Shown here piece by piece: positions 45,060 to 54,465 of a DNA stretch of 64,000 nucleotides. The stretch is from Pedobacter cryoconitis (GTDB lineage: Bacteria; Bacteroidota; Bacteroidia; Sphingobacteriales; Sphingobacteriaceae), in NCBI RefSeq assembly GCF_014200595.1, contig NZ_JACHCG010000002.1:310001-374000 (forward strand). The letters are read 5' to 3'. Position numbers and translations under genes: made by a program. The notes beneath the pieces are model-generated. The model made no database searches. It worked only from the letters and a program-made list of their open reading frames with translations, and was not told the origin of the DNA. Each line of letters begins with the position of its first letter. Within the stretch, counting starts at the first letter, position 1.

Positions 45060-45089
45060 CAAATATAAGGACTTTTATATTACTGTCAA
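45060..45089 (-). promoter_or_regulatory. Promoter of the tRNA-Gly/Leu cluster
   Basis: On the reverse strand, TTG (45087-45089), a 19-base spacer and TATATTTG (45060-45067), a full match to TTG-N19-TAnnTTTG. The first tRNA begins about 80 bases downstream. Confidence 0.75.
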
Positions 45090-45115
45090 GTTATTTTTAA
45101 TAAAAAAAACAGGTA

Positions 45116-45601
45116 TTAACTTAAGTTATTGTCCTTCAGTACTTCAGAAATCAAATTATTTTCAAAGCCCTTCCCCATAAGGTAGGTAATCAGCTTATAT
45201 TTCCTTTTATAGGCATCTTTCTCTATTAAAACTGCTGATTTCTTTTCAGCAGCAGCAAGGATAGTTTTTAAATAATCATCATAATCAATGGAATTCAGTG
45301 CTTTTAAAATCATTTTCTCCGGAATCTTTTTCAATTTAAGCCCCTGTTTGATCTTAACCTTGCCCCATTTCTTGATATTAAACTTTCCAGACACATATGC
45401 CATCGCAAACCTTTCCTCATTCAGAAAGTTATTCAGGATAAGTTCTGTGATCACTTCTTCAACCTCGTCATGCCTCAATCCCCAGTCATAAAGCTTATTT
45501 CTGATTTCCTGCTGCGCACGCTCCTGGTAGGCACAGTAACTTTCTGCTTTAACTAAAGCAGTCCTTTTATCCAGTGCCGGTTTTGAATATTCTTTTTCCA
45601 A
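45116..45601 (-). CDS. recX: RecX-family regulatory protein
   Basis: A 161-residue RecX-like protein, a modulator of RecA filaments. The helical repeats show the family pattern: KAESYCAYQERAQQEIRNKL (about 19-38), HDEVEEVITELILNNFLNEERFAMAYVSGKFNIKKWGKVKIKQGL in pieces (about 45-88) and LKKIPEKMILKAL. The order 'C..QERCQQEV..KL....... V......L.....LNEERFA..Y..GKFR...WG..KI...L' is that of Bacteroidota RecX. recA is not adjacent. Cytosolic. Confidence 0.88.
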   Translation of the reverse strand: MEKEYSKPALDKRTALVKAESYCAYQERAQQEIRNKLYDWGLRHDEVEEVITELILNNFLNEERFAMAYVSGKFNIKKWGKVKIKQGLKLKKIPEKMILKALNSIDYDDYLKTILAAAEKKSAVLIEKDAYKRKYKLITYLMGKGFENNLISEVLKDNNLS

Positions 45602-45739
45602 TATGAATTACTTGTTATATATAGCTGATGCTGCAAATATCCGCATTATTTATTACAGCCTGTTTACAAATAAACGCTAAACTAAACCAAACAGGCTCTT
45701 GGAAAAGTTTAACTTTACCACATTCTAGTATTCGGATCA

Positions 45740-48199
45740 ATGAGTGAAATAAACTATACGATTCAGCAGTTGGCTGAACTTTTAAATATAAAATCCTTCG
45801 AATTAAAACATCCCGCTTTAATTAATAGCCTGCTTATAGACAGCCGCGTAGTAATCAGCCCGGAAACCTCTTTATTCTTTGCCCTCTCGGCAACCAGAGA
45901 CGGACATGAATTTATTGCAGAAGCCTATGCCAATGGCATTAAAAACTTTGTAGTTAGTAAAGCCGGATACCAGGGAAAATTCCCAGACGCTAATTTTCTT
46001 TTAGTAGAGAATGTGCAGGCAGCCTTACAACGCATTACAGCAAACCACCGCAGCGCATTTGACCTGGAAGTGATTGCGATTACAGGGAGTAACGGGAAAA
46101 CAATTGTTAAAGAATGGTTATACCAATTACTTTCAGCAGACTTCCAGATTGTCAGGAGCCCAAAAAGCTTTAACTCTCAGCTTGGCGTACCGCTTTCTGT
46201 CTGGCAGATTCATCAGGATCATACGCTTGGGATCTTTGAAGCCGGTATTTCTAAAAATGGAGAAATGCAGCAGCTGGCTCAAATTATACAGCCAACAATT
46301 GGTATCCTGACGAATATAGGGGAAGCCCATGCCGAAGGATTTACCTCCAGGGAAGAAAAACTGAAAGAGAAATTGAAACTCTTCAAAGACGTCAAACTAT
46401 TTATTTACAGTCCGGATTATACCGGAAATATAACCGCTGATGAATTACCGGGTGAGCAGCAATTCTCCTGGAGTACAAAAGCTGAAGCAGACTTATCTAT
46501 TCTTTTTGTCGAACCAATCAATGGCAAAAGCTATATCAAGGCACTTTACAAGGGAGAAGAAATCGAATGCCTGCTTCCCTTTGGTGACCGGGCATCAGTA
46601 GAAAACGGAATTATCTGCTGGGCTGCCTTATTAGCACTCGGATACACTCCAGAACAAGCTGACATTCATTTAGAGCGTCTGACGGCTGTAAATATGCGTC
46701 TGGAATTAAAAAACGGGATCAATCAATGTTCTATCATAGATGACTCCTATAGCGCTGATATTTCTTCACTGGCTATAGCACTTGATTTCTTGAATCAGCA
46801 GAATCAGCATCCTTTAAAAACGTTAATTTTATCAGACTTACCTGAAACCGGAAAAACAGATCCCGAACTCTATACTGAAATTGCAGCCTTACTTAAACAA
46901 AAACAAGTAAACAGGCTGATTGGTATAGGGCCGCATATCAGTGCATTTGCCTCACTTTTTGATTTATCAAAATCATTTTATGAAAGTACAGAAGAGTTCA
47001 TTCAAAAATTTGCCGAAATAACTTTTAACAGTGAAACAATCCTGGTTAAAGGGGCAAGGAAATTTGAATTTGAACGGATCAGCAAACTCCTGACACAAAA
47101 AGTTCATGGAACAGTGATGGAGATTGATTTGAACGCATTAGCCAGTAACCTGAAATTCTATAAAGCAAAATTGGCGCCCGGCGTCAAAGTCATGGCGATG
47201 GTGAAAGCCTTCTCTTATGGCAGCGGAAGTTTTGAGATTGCCAATTTACTACAATACCATAAAGTAGATTATCTTGCTGTAGCTTATACAGACGAAGGAA
47301 TTGCATTAAGAAAAGCAGGAATTACTTTACCGATCATGGTGATGAGTCCTGAACCATTTGCTTTCGAGGCGATCCTGAAATATAAGCTGGAACCTGAACT
47401 TTATAACCTTGACATTCTGAAGGCTTTTATCGCTTTCTTACCGGAGACGCAAATCGCTTATCCAGTGCATATTAAAATTGATACCGGGATGCACAGGCTG
47501 GGATTTGAAGAACCCGATCTGCCAGAATTATTGCCTTTGCTGAACCAGACTCAAAAACTCAAAGTAATGTCTGCATTCTCGCATCTTGCAGCCAGTGAAG
47601 ATGAACAGCATGATGAATTTACAGGCTATCAGCTAAAAACCTATCTGCATCTTAGCGGAGCCTTGCGTAAGGGATTGGGTTATGACTTTATACAGCATAT
47701 TTCCAATACCTCAGCGATCACCAGGCATCCGCAGGCGCAATTGGACATGGTCAGAATAGGTATCGGTTTATACGGTTTTGACAGCGGGCTGGCAGATAAA
47801 AGCGGACTGCGTACCGTGGCAGTTTTAAAAACTACGATCACGCAAATTAAGACAGTGGGGCCGAAGGATACTATTGGTTATGGCCGCTGGGGAGTTTTAC
47901 CCGAAGGTGGCACTACTGCAACCGTCAAAATAGGTTATGCAGATGGTTACCGCAGGTCTTTTGGCAATGGAGTAGGAAAGATGCTCGTGAACGGTAAACT
48001 GGCTCCGGTAATCGGTACAATCGCTATGGACATGTGTATGCTGGACATAACCGGGCTGGACGCTAAAACCGGCGATGAAGTCATTATATTCAATAATGAA
48101 CTGACAGTTGACGATTTAGCAAAACAAATTGATACTATTCCCTATGAGATTTTAACAAATATCTCTCAAAGGGTAAAACGCATCTATTTTTATGAGTAG
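45740..48199 (+). CDS. murF-alr: Bifunctional MurF (UDP-MurNAc-tripeptide:D-Ala-D-Ala ligase)/alanine racemase
   Basis: An 819-residue fusion for peptidoglycan precursor synthesis. The N-terminal half (about 1-450) is MurF: IDSRVV near residue 35, ATP loop ITGSNGKT (about 114-121), SFNSQLGVPLSVW (about 139-151) and DDSYSADISSL (about 333-343). The C-terminal half (about 455-819) is a fold type III alanine racemase: MEIDLNAL, MVKAFSYGSG with the PLP-binding Lys about 487, HIKIDTGMHRLGF (about 578-590), RIGIGLYG, TIGYGRWG with the second catalytic Tyr, and IAMDMCMLD. This fusion is standard in many Bacteroidota. The product D-Ala supplies the ligase indirectly through Ddl. Confidence 0.95.
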   Translation: MSEINYTIQQLAELLNIKSFELKHPALINSLLIDSRVVISPETSLFFALSATRDGHEFIAEAYANGIKNFVVSKAGYQGKFPDANFLLVENVQAALQRITANHRSAFDLEVIAITGSNGKTIVKEWLYQLLSADFQIVRSPKSFNSQLGVPLSVWQIHQDHTLGIFEAGISKNGEMQQLAQIIQPTIGILTNIGEAHAEGFTSREEKLKEKLKLFKDVKLFIYSPDYTGNITADELPGEQQFSWSTKAEADLSILFVEPINGKSYIKALYKGEEIECLLPFGDRASVENGIICWAALLALGYTPEQADIHLERLTAVNMRLELKNGINQCSIIDDSYSADISSLAIALDFLNQQNQHPLKTLILSDLPETGKTDPELYTEIAALLKQKQVNRLIGIGPHISAFASLFDLSKSFYESTEEFIQKFAEITFNSETILVKGARKFEFERISKLLTQKVHGTVMEIDLNALASNLKFYKAKLAPGVKVMAMVKAFSYGSGSFEIANLLQYHKVDYLAVAYTDEGIALRKAGITLPIMVMSPEPFAFEAILKYKLEPELYNLDILKAFIAFLPETQIAYPVHIKIDTGMHRLGFEEPDLPELLPLLNQTQKLKVMSAFSHLAASEDEQHDEFTGYQLKTYLHLSGALRKGLGYDFIQHISNTSAITRHPQAQLDMVRIGIGLYGFDSGLADKSGLRTVAVLKTTITQIKTVGPKDTIGYGRWGVLPEGGTTATVKIGYADGYRRSFGNGVGKMLVNGKLAPVIGTIAMDMCMLDITGLDAKTGDEVIIFNNELTVDDLAKQIDTIPYEILTNISQRVKRIYFYE

Positions 48200-48208
48200 T
48201 TTTGTGTT

Positions 48209-48799
48209 ATGAATAGGATTGGGAAGGCACTGTTAAATTACCTGATTAAGGGGTTATTGATTGTATTGCCTATAGCTTTAAGTATTTACATTGTCATTTG
48301 GGCAGTTACCACAGTCGATAGCTGGTTAAATGTCAATAATATTCTGGGAGTTGACCCGAGAACAGGAGAGAGCAGGAATATTCCGGGCCTGGGGCTTGCG
48401 CTGGTTATTGCGTTAATTCTGACCGCAGGGATATTTGTGACTAATTTTGTGACTGAGCCTATGTATAACTGGTTCAACCGCTGGATGAACAGGTTACCCG
48501 GGCTGAATTTTATTTATTCTTCCATTAAAGACCTTACTGAAGCATTTGTTGGAGATGAAAAGAAATTTAATCATCCTGTTTTGGTAGAAATGACTGCGGA
48601 TATTAAAAGAATTGGCTTTATGACGCAGAACGATTTGTCATCGATTGGCTTACCCGGAGATTGTGTAGTTTATTTTCCTTTCTCTTACTCTTTTGCAGGA
48701 CAGGTTTGTGTCGTTTCTAAAGATAAAATCAAAGAATTGAAGATGAATGCTGCTGATGCGATGAAATTAGTCGTATCAGGAGGGGTTAGTCATCTCTAA
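48209..48799 (+). CDS. DUF502 membrane protein
   Basis: A 196-residue protein with two transmembrane helices (about 8-32 and 66-88) and a C-terminal domain. DUF502 marks: KGLLIVLPIALSIYIVIWAV, GLGLALVIALILTAGIFV, NRLPGLNFIYSSIKDLTEAFVGDEKKFNHPVLVE in pieces and GDCVVYFPFSYSFAGQVCVV. The usual end PxxxA/MKLVVSGGVS is present. It is nine bases behind murF-alr and likely co-transcribed. The family function is unknown; its members occur next to envelope genes. Confidence 0.9.
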   Translation: MNRIGKALLNYLIKGLLIVLPIALSIYIVIWAVTTVDSWLNVNNILGVDPRTGESRNIPGLGLALVIALILTAGIFVTNFVTEPMYNWFNRWMNRLPGLNFIYSSIKDLTEAFVGDEKKFNHPVLVEMTADIKRIGFMTQNDLSSIGLPGDCVVYFPFSYSFAGQVCVVSKDKIKELKMNAADAMKLVVSGGVSHL

Positions 48800-48817
48800 C
48801 CCCTGCTAAATATCAGC

Positions 48818-49525
48818 CTAGAAATTAGGTTTCAGGACGTACTTATCATAGAATCTGAAGATATGTTCTGTTGCTTCCTCAGCGGTATCCGCTAGTCTGA
48901 ACAGGTTTAAATCTTCTGCATGGATATTATGCTCTTTCTCTAACATCGTGTTTTTGATCCAGTCGATTAATCCACCCCAATAATCCTTACCTAACAAGAC
49001 AATAGGGAAACGGGCAATTTTACCGGTCTGGATTAATGTAATCGCTTCAAACAGCTCATCCATTGTTCCCATTCCACCAGGTAACACGATAAATCCCTGT
49101 GAGTATTTCATGAACATTACTTTTCTTACAAAGAAGTAATCGAATTGCAGTAATTTGTTGTGGTCAACATATTTATTGTGGAACTGCTCAAAAGGCAGGT
49201 CAATATTTAATCCTACAGATTTTCCGCCATTGGTATGGGCACCTTTATTACCGGCTTCCATGATACCAGGGCCACCACCTGTAATTACACCATAACCGCG
49301 GTCTGTCAGTAACTTACCACAATCAACTGCCATTTGATAGTATTTATTCGTTTCGGCAGTTCTTGCAGAACCAAAAATGGATACACAGGGGCCAATTTTA
49401 GCCAGCTTTTCAAAGCCATCTACAAATTCAGCCATTATTTTAAAGATCTGCCATGAATCCGTTACTTTGATTTCCTGCCAGTTTTTGTTTTCAAACGCGC
49501 TTCTTATTTTCTCTTCACTCGTCAT
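48818..49525 (-). CDS. LOG-family Rossmann-fold protein (TIGR00730)
   Basis: A 235-residue LOG-like protein. It has GVITGGGPGIMEAGNKGA (about 79-96) and LPGGMGTMDELFEAITLIQTGK (about 149-170), the two signatures of cytokinin riboside 5'-monophosphate phosphoribohydrolase and its bacterial relatives, which hydrolyse nucleoside monophosphates to base and ribose 5-phosphate. CVSIFGSART opens the Rossmann fold. It lies 19 bases behind the symporter gene on the same strand. Confidence 0.9.
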   Translation of the reverse strand: MTSEEKIRSAFENKNWQEIKVTDSWQIFKIMAEFVDGFEKLAKIGPCVSIFGSARTAETNKYYQMAVDCGKLLTDRGYGVITGGGPGIMEAGNKGAHTNGGKSVGLNIDLPFEQFHNKYVDHNKLLQFDYFFVRKVMFMKYSQGFIVLPGGMGTMDELFEAITLIQTGKIARFPIVLLGKDYWGGLIDWIKNTMLEKEHNIHAEDLNLFRLADTAEEATEHIFRFYDKYVLKPNF

Positions 49526-49544
49526 TTTTATGCTTATTTATATT

Positions 49545-51023
49545 TTAAAATTTAGTTTGGTCAGCCGTATTTCGTCCGGTAACCCAAAGTAGTAAAAATG
49601 TAATCAAACCGTTTAGCACAATCAGCTCAAAGCTCATTGCATAGCCAAACCATTTTATACTGTGCGTATTGATCACAAAACACAACACAGGGGATGCAAT
49701 ACACAGATAAGGTACTAATTTATCTGCAACTGCTTTCTTTGTCAGCATCCCGAAAGCAAATAAACCTAACAGTGGGCCATAAGTATAACCTGCTGCTGTA
49801 AATATTGAATTGACTACAGAATCATCATTAATTGCTTTAAAGACCAGGATAACAGCAACCATAACGACCGAAAACCCGATATGTACCCAGTGCCGCTGTG
49901 TGACCAGCTTTGGATCATTCTGATTTTCTTTTTTATCAAAATGCAAGAAGTCCATACAAAAAGAAGTTGTAAGGGCAGTTAGCGCAGAATCTGTCGTTGC
50001 AAATGTCGCAGCCGTTAAGCCCAGCATGAAAATAATCCCTGGGATGATATTCAAATGGTTTAAAGCAATTTCAGGATAAAGATGATCCGGCGTTTTTAAG
50101 TCAGCAACTGCTATGCCATTTTTTGCAGCATACAGGTATAATAAAGCGCCCACACTCAGGAAAAAGATATTCATCACTACAAATACCCCTGTAAAAGTGA
50201 ACATGTTCTTTTGTGCTTCACCGATACTTTTCATGCTCAGGTTCTTTTGCATCAGATCCTGATCCAGCCCTACCATGGCTACGGTGACAAAAATACCTCC
50301 TAAAAATTGTTTCAGGAAGTGAGACTTACTGCCCAGAAAATCTTCCCAGAAGAATATTTTGGAATAACTGCTGTTTTTTACCGCTTCAAAAGTACCTGCT
50401 ATGTCCAGGTGTAGTGATTTTGCGATAAATATGATGGAAAGGACTACTGATAACAGCAAAAATATTGTTTGCAGGGTATCGGTGATGATAATAGTTTTAA
50501 GACCGCCTTTATGCGTGTAAACCCAGATTAATACCAGGCAAAGTACTATAGTTAACCAGAATGGGATATTCCAGGCATCAAAAATAAATTTTTGAAGTAC
50601 AATAGCCACCAGATATAATCTGAACGAAGATCCGATAGTTCTGGAAATCAGGAAAATTACCGCGCCTGTTTTATAACTATAAGCGCCCAGTCTTCTTTCC
50701 AGATAGGTATAAATGGAAATCAGGTTCATCCGGTAATAAAGAGGCAAAAGGACGGTAGCTACGATGATAAAGCCCACGGCGTTCCCCAGTACAAATTGGA
50801 AATACCCGAACTCACCTTTACCAACCGCGCCGGGTACAGAGATAAAAGTTACCCCTGAAAGGGCTGTTCCAATCATTCCAAAAGCTACCAGGTACCATTT
50901 TGAATTGCGGTTCGCAATAAAAAATGAGGCATTATCAGATGAGTTCCTGGAGGTGAAATAGGCTACTCCTATTAAAAGGGCAAAATATCCTAACAGAAAG
51001 GATAAAAGTATGGCGGGAGTCAT
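49545..51023 (-). CDS. Sodium:solute symporter (SSS family)
   Basis: A 492-residue inner membrane transporter with about 13 predicted helices. Family marks are FGMIGTALSGVTFISVPG (about 53-70, the Na+-site region), the helix starting GAYSYKTGAVIFLISRTIGSSFRLYL in parts (about 113-138), and GLTAATFATTDSALTAL (about 338-354) with the conserved Ser/Thr of the second Na+ site. The substrate is not evident. Upstream lies a divergent 130-base region shared with the RES/Xre genes; the LOG gene follows. Confidence 0.92.
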   Translation of the reverse strand: MTPAILLSFLLGYFALLIGVAYFTSRNSSDNASFFIANRNSKWYLVAFGMIGTALSGVTFISVPGAVGKGEFGYFQFVLGNAVGFIIVATVLLPLYYRMNLISIYTYLERRLGAYSYKTGAVIFLISRTIGSSFRLYLVAIVLQKFIFDAWNIPFWLTIVLCLVLIWVYTHKGGLKTIIITDTLQTIFLLLSVVLSIIFIAKSLHLDIAGTFEAVKNSSYSKIFFWEDFLGSKSHFLKQFLGGIFVTVAMVGLDQDLMQKNLSMKSIGEAQKNMFTFTGVFVVMNIFFLSVGALLYLYAAKNGIAVADLKTPDHLYPEIALNHLNIIPGIIFMLGLTAATFATTDSALTALTTSFCMDFLHFDKKENQNDPKLVTQRHWVHIGFSVVMVAVILVFKAINDDSVVNSIFTAAGYTYGPLLGLFAFGMLTKKAVADKLVPYLCIASPVLCFVINTHSIKWFGYAMSFELIVLNGLITFLLLWVTGRNTADQTKF

Positions 51024-51080
51024 ATATAATTATACTTTAGGAGCTAAATGTAATAAAATCATCTGCTAAAAGTCAAAAGG

Positions 51081-51113
51081 GTGTTTAAAAAGTTGATGAT
51101 AAATTTTAAACAC
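51081..51113. promoter_or_regulatory. Inverted repeat ahead of the Xre/RES operon
   Basis: GTGTTTAAAA (51081-51090) and TTTTAAACAC (51104-51113) are perfect 10-base complements, 13 bases apart, 44 bases before the antitoxin start. Autorepressing Xre antitoxins bind such repeats; here this is inference from position. Confidence 0.4.
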
Positions 51114-51156
51114 GCTTTTCATTTAATGCGACATATTATCTTTATCTTTAGGGAAA

Positions 51157-51606
51157 ATGTCGGTTATGATGTTACGTGAAGATAGTCTGGTCTACTTATT
51201 GGGCGGAGCAGATCTGATAAGGGAAAAGATTAAGTCTGTATTTGATTTGATTACTTTAAGCAATAAAGGGATTAAGAAAGCCTCTTTGGATGCACTGGTA
51301 AGTCATATGGGAATGACTAAAAAGAATTTTGCTGAAGACATACTGAATTTGTCCGTTAAAACTCTGGAACGAAAAAAAGCAGACGATTTGCTCGACAGAT
51401 ATACTTCCTCACATATCATAGAAGTAACTAAGGTGGTAGCACATGCTTTTGAAGTATTTGAACAAGAAGAGAAAATGCAAAAGTGGTTAAACACACCCAA
51501 TAGAGCATTGAATCAAATGAAGCCGGTGGACTTGTTTTATATCCCTACAGGACTTGCGATGGTTGATAATGTACTGGGCAGAATTGAAGAAGGAGTTTAT
51601 TCTTAG
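51157..51606 (+). CDS. Xre/MbcA/ParS-type antitoxin (DUF2384-like)
   Basis: A 149-residue protein with an N-terminal Xre-like region (about 25-70; KKASLDALVSHMGMTKKNFAEDILNLSVKTLER in parts, a helix-turn-helix) and a C-terminal antitoxin domain: HIIEVTKVVAHAFEVFEQEEKMQKWLNTPNRALNQMKPVDLF in pieces, ending in the DNVLGRIEEGVYS tail. The 'W...PN.AL....P.DL......G...V...L.RIE.GVYS' order is the MbcA/ParS toxin-binding domain. It lies 12 bases before the RES toxin gene, the normal antitoxin-first order. It neutralises the toxin and probably represses its own operon. Confidence 0.92.
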   Translation: MSVMMLREDSLVYLLGGADLIREKIKSVFDLITLSNKGIKKASLDALVSHMGMTKKNFAEDILNLSVKTLERKKADDLLDRYTSSHIIEVTKVVAHAFEVFEQEEKMQKWLNTPNRALNQMKPVDLFYIPTGLAMVDNVLGRIEEGVYS

Positions 51607-51618
51607 CGGTTATCTTAT

Positions 51619-52083
51619 ATGATCGTATATCGTATTGCAAAATTAAAAAAGAGAGCCACTGATTTGTCTGGCATGGGAGCCTATAAAGATGGTGGACGCT
51701 GGAATAATGCTGGAACTTATATGTTGTATACCAGTGAAAATAGTTCATTGGCTTATCTTGAAAATCTGGTTCATTTTGAAATAGAAAACAGTCCTCCAAA
51801 TCTCTATATGATGAGTATTGAACTCAAAGTAGATGATACCCTTATTTATAAACTCCCTGATAAAATTTATCCTGTAAACTGGCAGGAGATAGGTAATCTT
51901 CAAAATAAAAGAATTGGTGATGAGCTGATGGAAGAACGAAAATTTCTGGGCATTAAAACCAGATCAGCAATCAATAAATCAGAATACAATTATTTGCTGA
52001 ATCCTTTGTTTCCCGGCTATCATGAGCTGGTTAGTGTCAGATTAGTTGAAGAGTTAGCAGTAGATGCGAGATTAGTGAAATAA
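51619..52083 (+). CDS. RES-domain toxin
   Basis: A 154-residue RES toxin, an enzyme family that degrades or modifies NAD+. It begins MIVYRIAK with the first conserved Arg (about 5), continues with GGRWNNAGTYMLYTSENSSLAYLENLVH in pieces (about 26-53; Arg, Tyr, Ser and Glu of the active site) and ends with a YNYLLNPLFPGYHE segment (about 128-141) in which an Asn replaces part of the usual 'S.N.L.NP.HP' motif, followed by a strand. All recognisable catalytic positions (R, E, S) seem present. It pairs with the Xre antitoxin just upstream. Confidence 0.92.
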   Translation: MIVYRIAKLKKRATDLSGMGAYKDGGRWNNAGTYMLYTSENSSLAYLENLVHFEIENSPPNLYMMSIELKVDDTLIYKLPDKIYPVNWQEIGNLQNKRIGDELMEERKFLGIKTRSAINKSEYNYLLNPLFPGYHELVSVRLVEELAVDARLVK

Positions 52084-52099
52084 AATATAAATTTGTAAG

Positions 52100-52717
52100 A
52101 TGAATTTTTCTTCCAAGCTACTCGAAGATGCTGTTAACGAATTTTCCAAACTACCTGGTGTAGGACAAAAGACCGCATTGCGTCTGGTACTGCACTTATT
52201 GAACAAGGAACAAGAGGAAGTAGATACTTTCGGGAACTCCATCATCAGGTTGAGAAAAGATATCAAACACTGTAGCATTTGTCATAATATATCAGACCTG
52301 CCCATATGCGGGATTTGCAGTTCCAATAAACGGGAGAAAGAAATAATTTGTGTGGTAGAAGATACGCGTGATGTCATGGCAGTAGAAAACACCTCTCAAT
52401 ATTTTGGCGTTTACCACGTATTAGGCGGATTAATTTCTCCAATGGATGGGATCGGGCCATCCGATCTGTTTATTGACTCTCTGGTTCAGCGTGTTGCGAC
52501 AACACCCGTTAAGGAGATTATTCTGGCCTTAAGTGCTACTATGGAAGGGGATACGACCCTGTTTTATCTTTATAAAAGACTCAAAGACTTTCAAATACCA
52601 ATTACCACTATTGCCCGCGGAATCGCTTTTGGCGGTGAACTGGAATATGCAGATGAAATCACTTTAGGCCGCTCAATCGTTACCAGGGTACCCTATGTCA
52701 ATTCAATAACCAAATAA
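52100..52717 (+). CDS. recR: Recombination mediator protein RecR
   Basis: A 205-residue RecR. It has the helix-hairpin-helix LPGVGQKTALRLVLHLL (about 18-34), the Cys4 zinc finger CSICHNISDLPICGIC (about 57-72), the Toprim strand ICVVEDTRDVMAVENT (about 83-98) and the C-terminal ITTIARGIAFGGELEYADEITLGRS (in parts about 174-198), which contains the Walker B-like ATP region of the family. It loads RecA onto gapped DNA with RecO/RecF. It lies 16 bases after the RES toxin gene but is otherwise unrelated. Confidence 0.96.
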   Translation: MNFSSKLLEDAVNEFSKLPGVGQKTALRLVLHLLNKEQEEVDTFGNSIIRLRKDIKHCSICHNISDLPICGICSSNKREKEIICVVEDTRDVMAVENTSQYFGVYHVLGGLISPMDGIGPSDLFIDSLVQRVATTPVKEIILALSATMEGDTTLFYLYKRLKDFQIPITTIARGIAFGGELEYADEITLGRSIVTRVPYVNSITK

Positions 52718-52723
52718 ATCACG

Positions 52724-53539
52724 ATGGATTTTAAGAATAAAGTAGTCATTATTACCGGTGCTTCATCGGGTATAGGAAAATCATGCGCTGAAGAATTTGC
52801 TAAACGCGGTGCAAACTTAGTACTGGCAGCCAGGCAATTTGTGACTTTATGTGAAGTTACTGCCGATCTGGAAAAAAGATACGGAATTAAAGCGCTGGCC
52901 GTACAAGCTGATGTGAGCAAAGAATCAGATTGTGAAGCACTGATTAAACAGGCACTATTAACCTTTAATCAGATCGATATTATGGTCAACAACGCAGGTC
53001 TATCTATGCGTGCGCTTTTTAACGAACTTGATTTATCAGTCCTTAAAAACCTGATGGATGTGAATTTCTGGGGTACGGTTTACTGCACTAAATATGCATT
53101 ACCTGAAATCCTGAAGACTAAAGGGAGTATAATTGGCGTTTCTTCTATTGCAGGCTATCGTGGTTTACCCGGCAGAACAGGTTATTCCGCATCAAAATTT
53201 GCAATGAATGGATTTATGGAAGCGCTGAGAACAGAGATTCTGCATACTGGAGTACATGTCATGGTGGCTTGTCCGGGTTTTACAACTTCGAATATCCGGG
53301 TGGCAGCACTGGCAAAAGATGGTACCTCGCATGGAGAAACCAGTATGGAAGAAGGAAAGATGATGTCTTCAGAAGAAGTTGCAGTAAATATAGTCAATGG
53401 AATTGCTGCGCGTAAACGTACGTTAATCATGACAGGACAAGGTAAATTAACCGTATGGATCAATAAATTGTTTCCGGCACTGGCCGATAAACTGGTGTTT
53501 AACCACTTTACAAAAGAGAAGAATGCCTTAATTAAATAA
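52724..53539 (+). CDS. Short-chain dehydrogenase/reductase
   Basis: A 271-residue classical SDR: ITGASSGIGKSCAEEF (about 10-25), NNAGLS (about 88-93), GVSSIAGYRGLPGRTGYSASKFAMNGF in pieces, with catalytic Ser about 139 and Tyr-x3-Lys (YSASK about 152-156). The C-terminal region past residue 225 carries a partly hydrophobic segment. Six bases after recR and three bases before the next hydrolase gene, so probably part of one operon. Substrate unknown. Confidence 0.91.
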   Translation: MDFKNKVVIITGASSGIGKSCAEEFAKRGANLVLAARQFVTLCEVTADLEKRYGIKALAVQADVSKESDCEALIKQALLTFNQIDIMVNNAGLSMRALFNELDLSVLKNLMDVNFWGTVYCTKYALPEILKTKGSIIGVSSIAGYRGLPGRTGYSASKFAMNGFMEALRTEILHTGVHVMVACPGFTTSNIRVAALAKDGTSHGETSMEEGKMMSSEEVAVNIVNGIAARKRTLIMTGQGKLTVWINKLFPALADKLVFNHFTKEKNALIK

Positions 53540-53542
53540 GGA

Positions 53543-54385
53543 ATGACCCACATAAAAAAGCTATTGATGTTATTTGCCTTTCTGGGACAGTTCTTCGCTT
53601 TAACTGCTAAAGTGAAAGTAGAGAAGAATATTAATTATACTGCGGTAAATGATCAGTACAGGCAACTGGATGTTTTTTATCAGAAAAATATAGCTAAAGC
53701 TAAAGATGTGGTAGTTTTTATCCACGGAGGCTCATGGAGCAGTGGGAAAAAAAATATATACTGGTGGCTGGGAAGGAACCTGGCCCGTAAAGGAGTGGTG
53801 ACCGTAAATATCAACTACGGCTTAGCACCAGCTTATCAATATGACCGCATGGCTGAAGATTGTGCACAAGCCGTGAAATGGGTAAAAGGGCATATAAGTG
53901 AATACGGCGGGAATCCGGAAAGGATTTTTCTGATGGGACATTCTGCCGGAGGGCATCTTGCCGAACTCATTAATGATGACCCTGTTTACTTTAAGCAGGC
54001 CGGTATTACAAATCCTGTGAAAGGTGTGATTTTGAATGATGCCTTTGGCCTGGACATGAAAGAATATATGACCAATGCGGAAAAAGATAACAACTATTAT
54101 GATTTTCTGCGCACCTTTTCCAAAGATCCGGTCATATGGGAAAAAGGATCTCCTTTACATTATGCAGAAAACAGTAAAAACCCGCACCTGATCTTTTATG
54201 GGGAGAAAACTTATCCTGCGATACAAATACAATCCGAAAGACTGAATAAATTGCTTGTAAATGCTCATGTGCCCTCATCATTGCACGTAATCCCTAAAAA
54301 GAAACACGTAGGAATGATTTCCCAGATGGTATTTGGCAGCAACCAGCTTTATGACTTCATAATGGATTTTTTAAAACACGCTTAA
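53543..54385 (+). CDS. Exported alpha/beta hydrolase (esterase/lipase type)
   Basis: A 280-residue carboxylesterase-like hydrolase with a signal peptide (about 1-22). HGGSWSSGKK (oxyanion HGG, about 57-66), GHSAGGHLAEL (nucleophile Ser about 134) and the C-terminal KKHVGMIS (catalytic His about 253) follow the hormone-sensitive lipase/BD-FAE arrangement. It starts three bases after the SDR stop. Probably periplasmic; substrate unknown. Confidence 0.88.
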   Translation: MTHIKKLLMLFAFLGQFFALTAKVKVEKNINYTAVNDQYRQLDVFYQKNIAKAKDVVVFIHGGSWSSGKKNIYWWLGRNLARKGVVTVNINYGLAPAYQYDRMAEDCAQAVKWVKGHISEYGGNPERIFLMGHSAGGHLAELINDDPVYFKQAGITNPVKGVILNDAFGLDMKEYMTNAEKDNNYYDFLRTFSKDPVIWEKGSPLHYAENSKNPHLIFYGEKTYPAIQIQSERLNKLLVNAHVPSSLHVIPKKKHVGMISQMVFGSNQLYDFIMDFLKHA

Positions 54386-54465
54386 TAATTTACTACCTAT
54401 CTATTGAAATTTATTTATGTTTACAATTCACAAATTTTAACCTTTAATAAGAAACAAACACGAAA

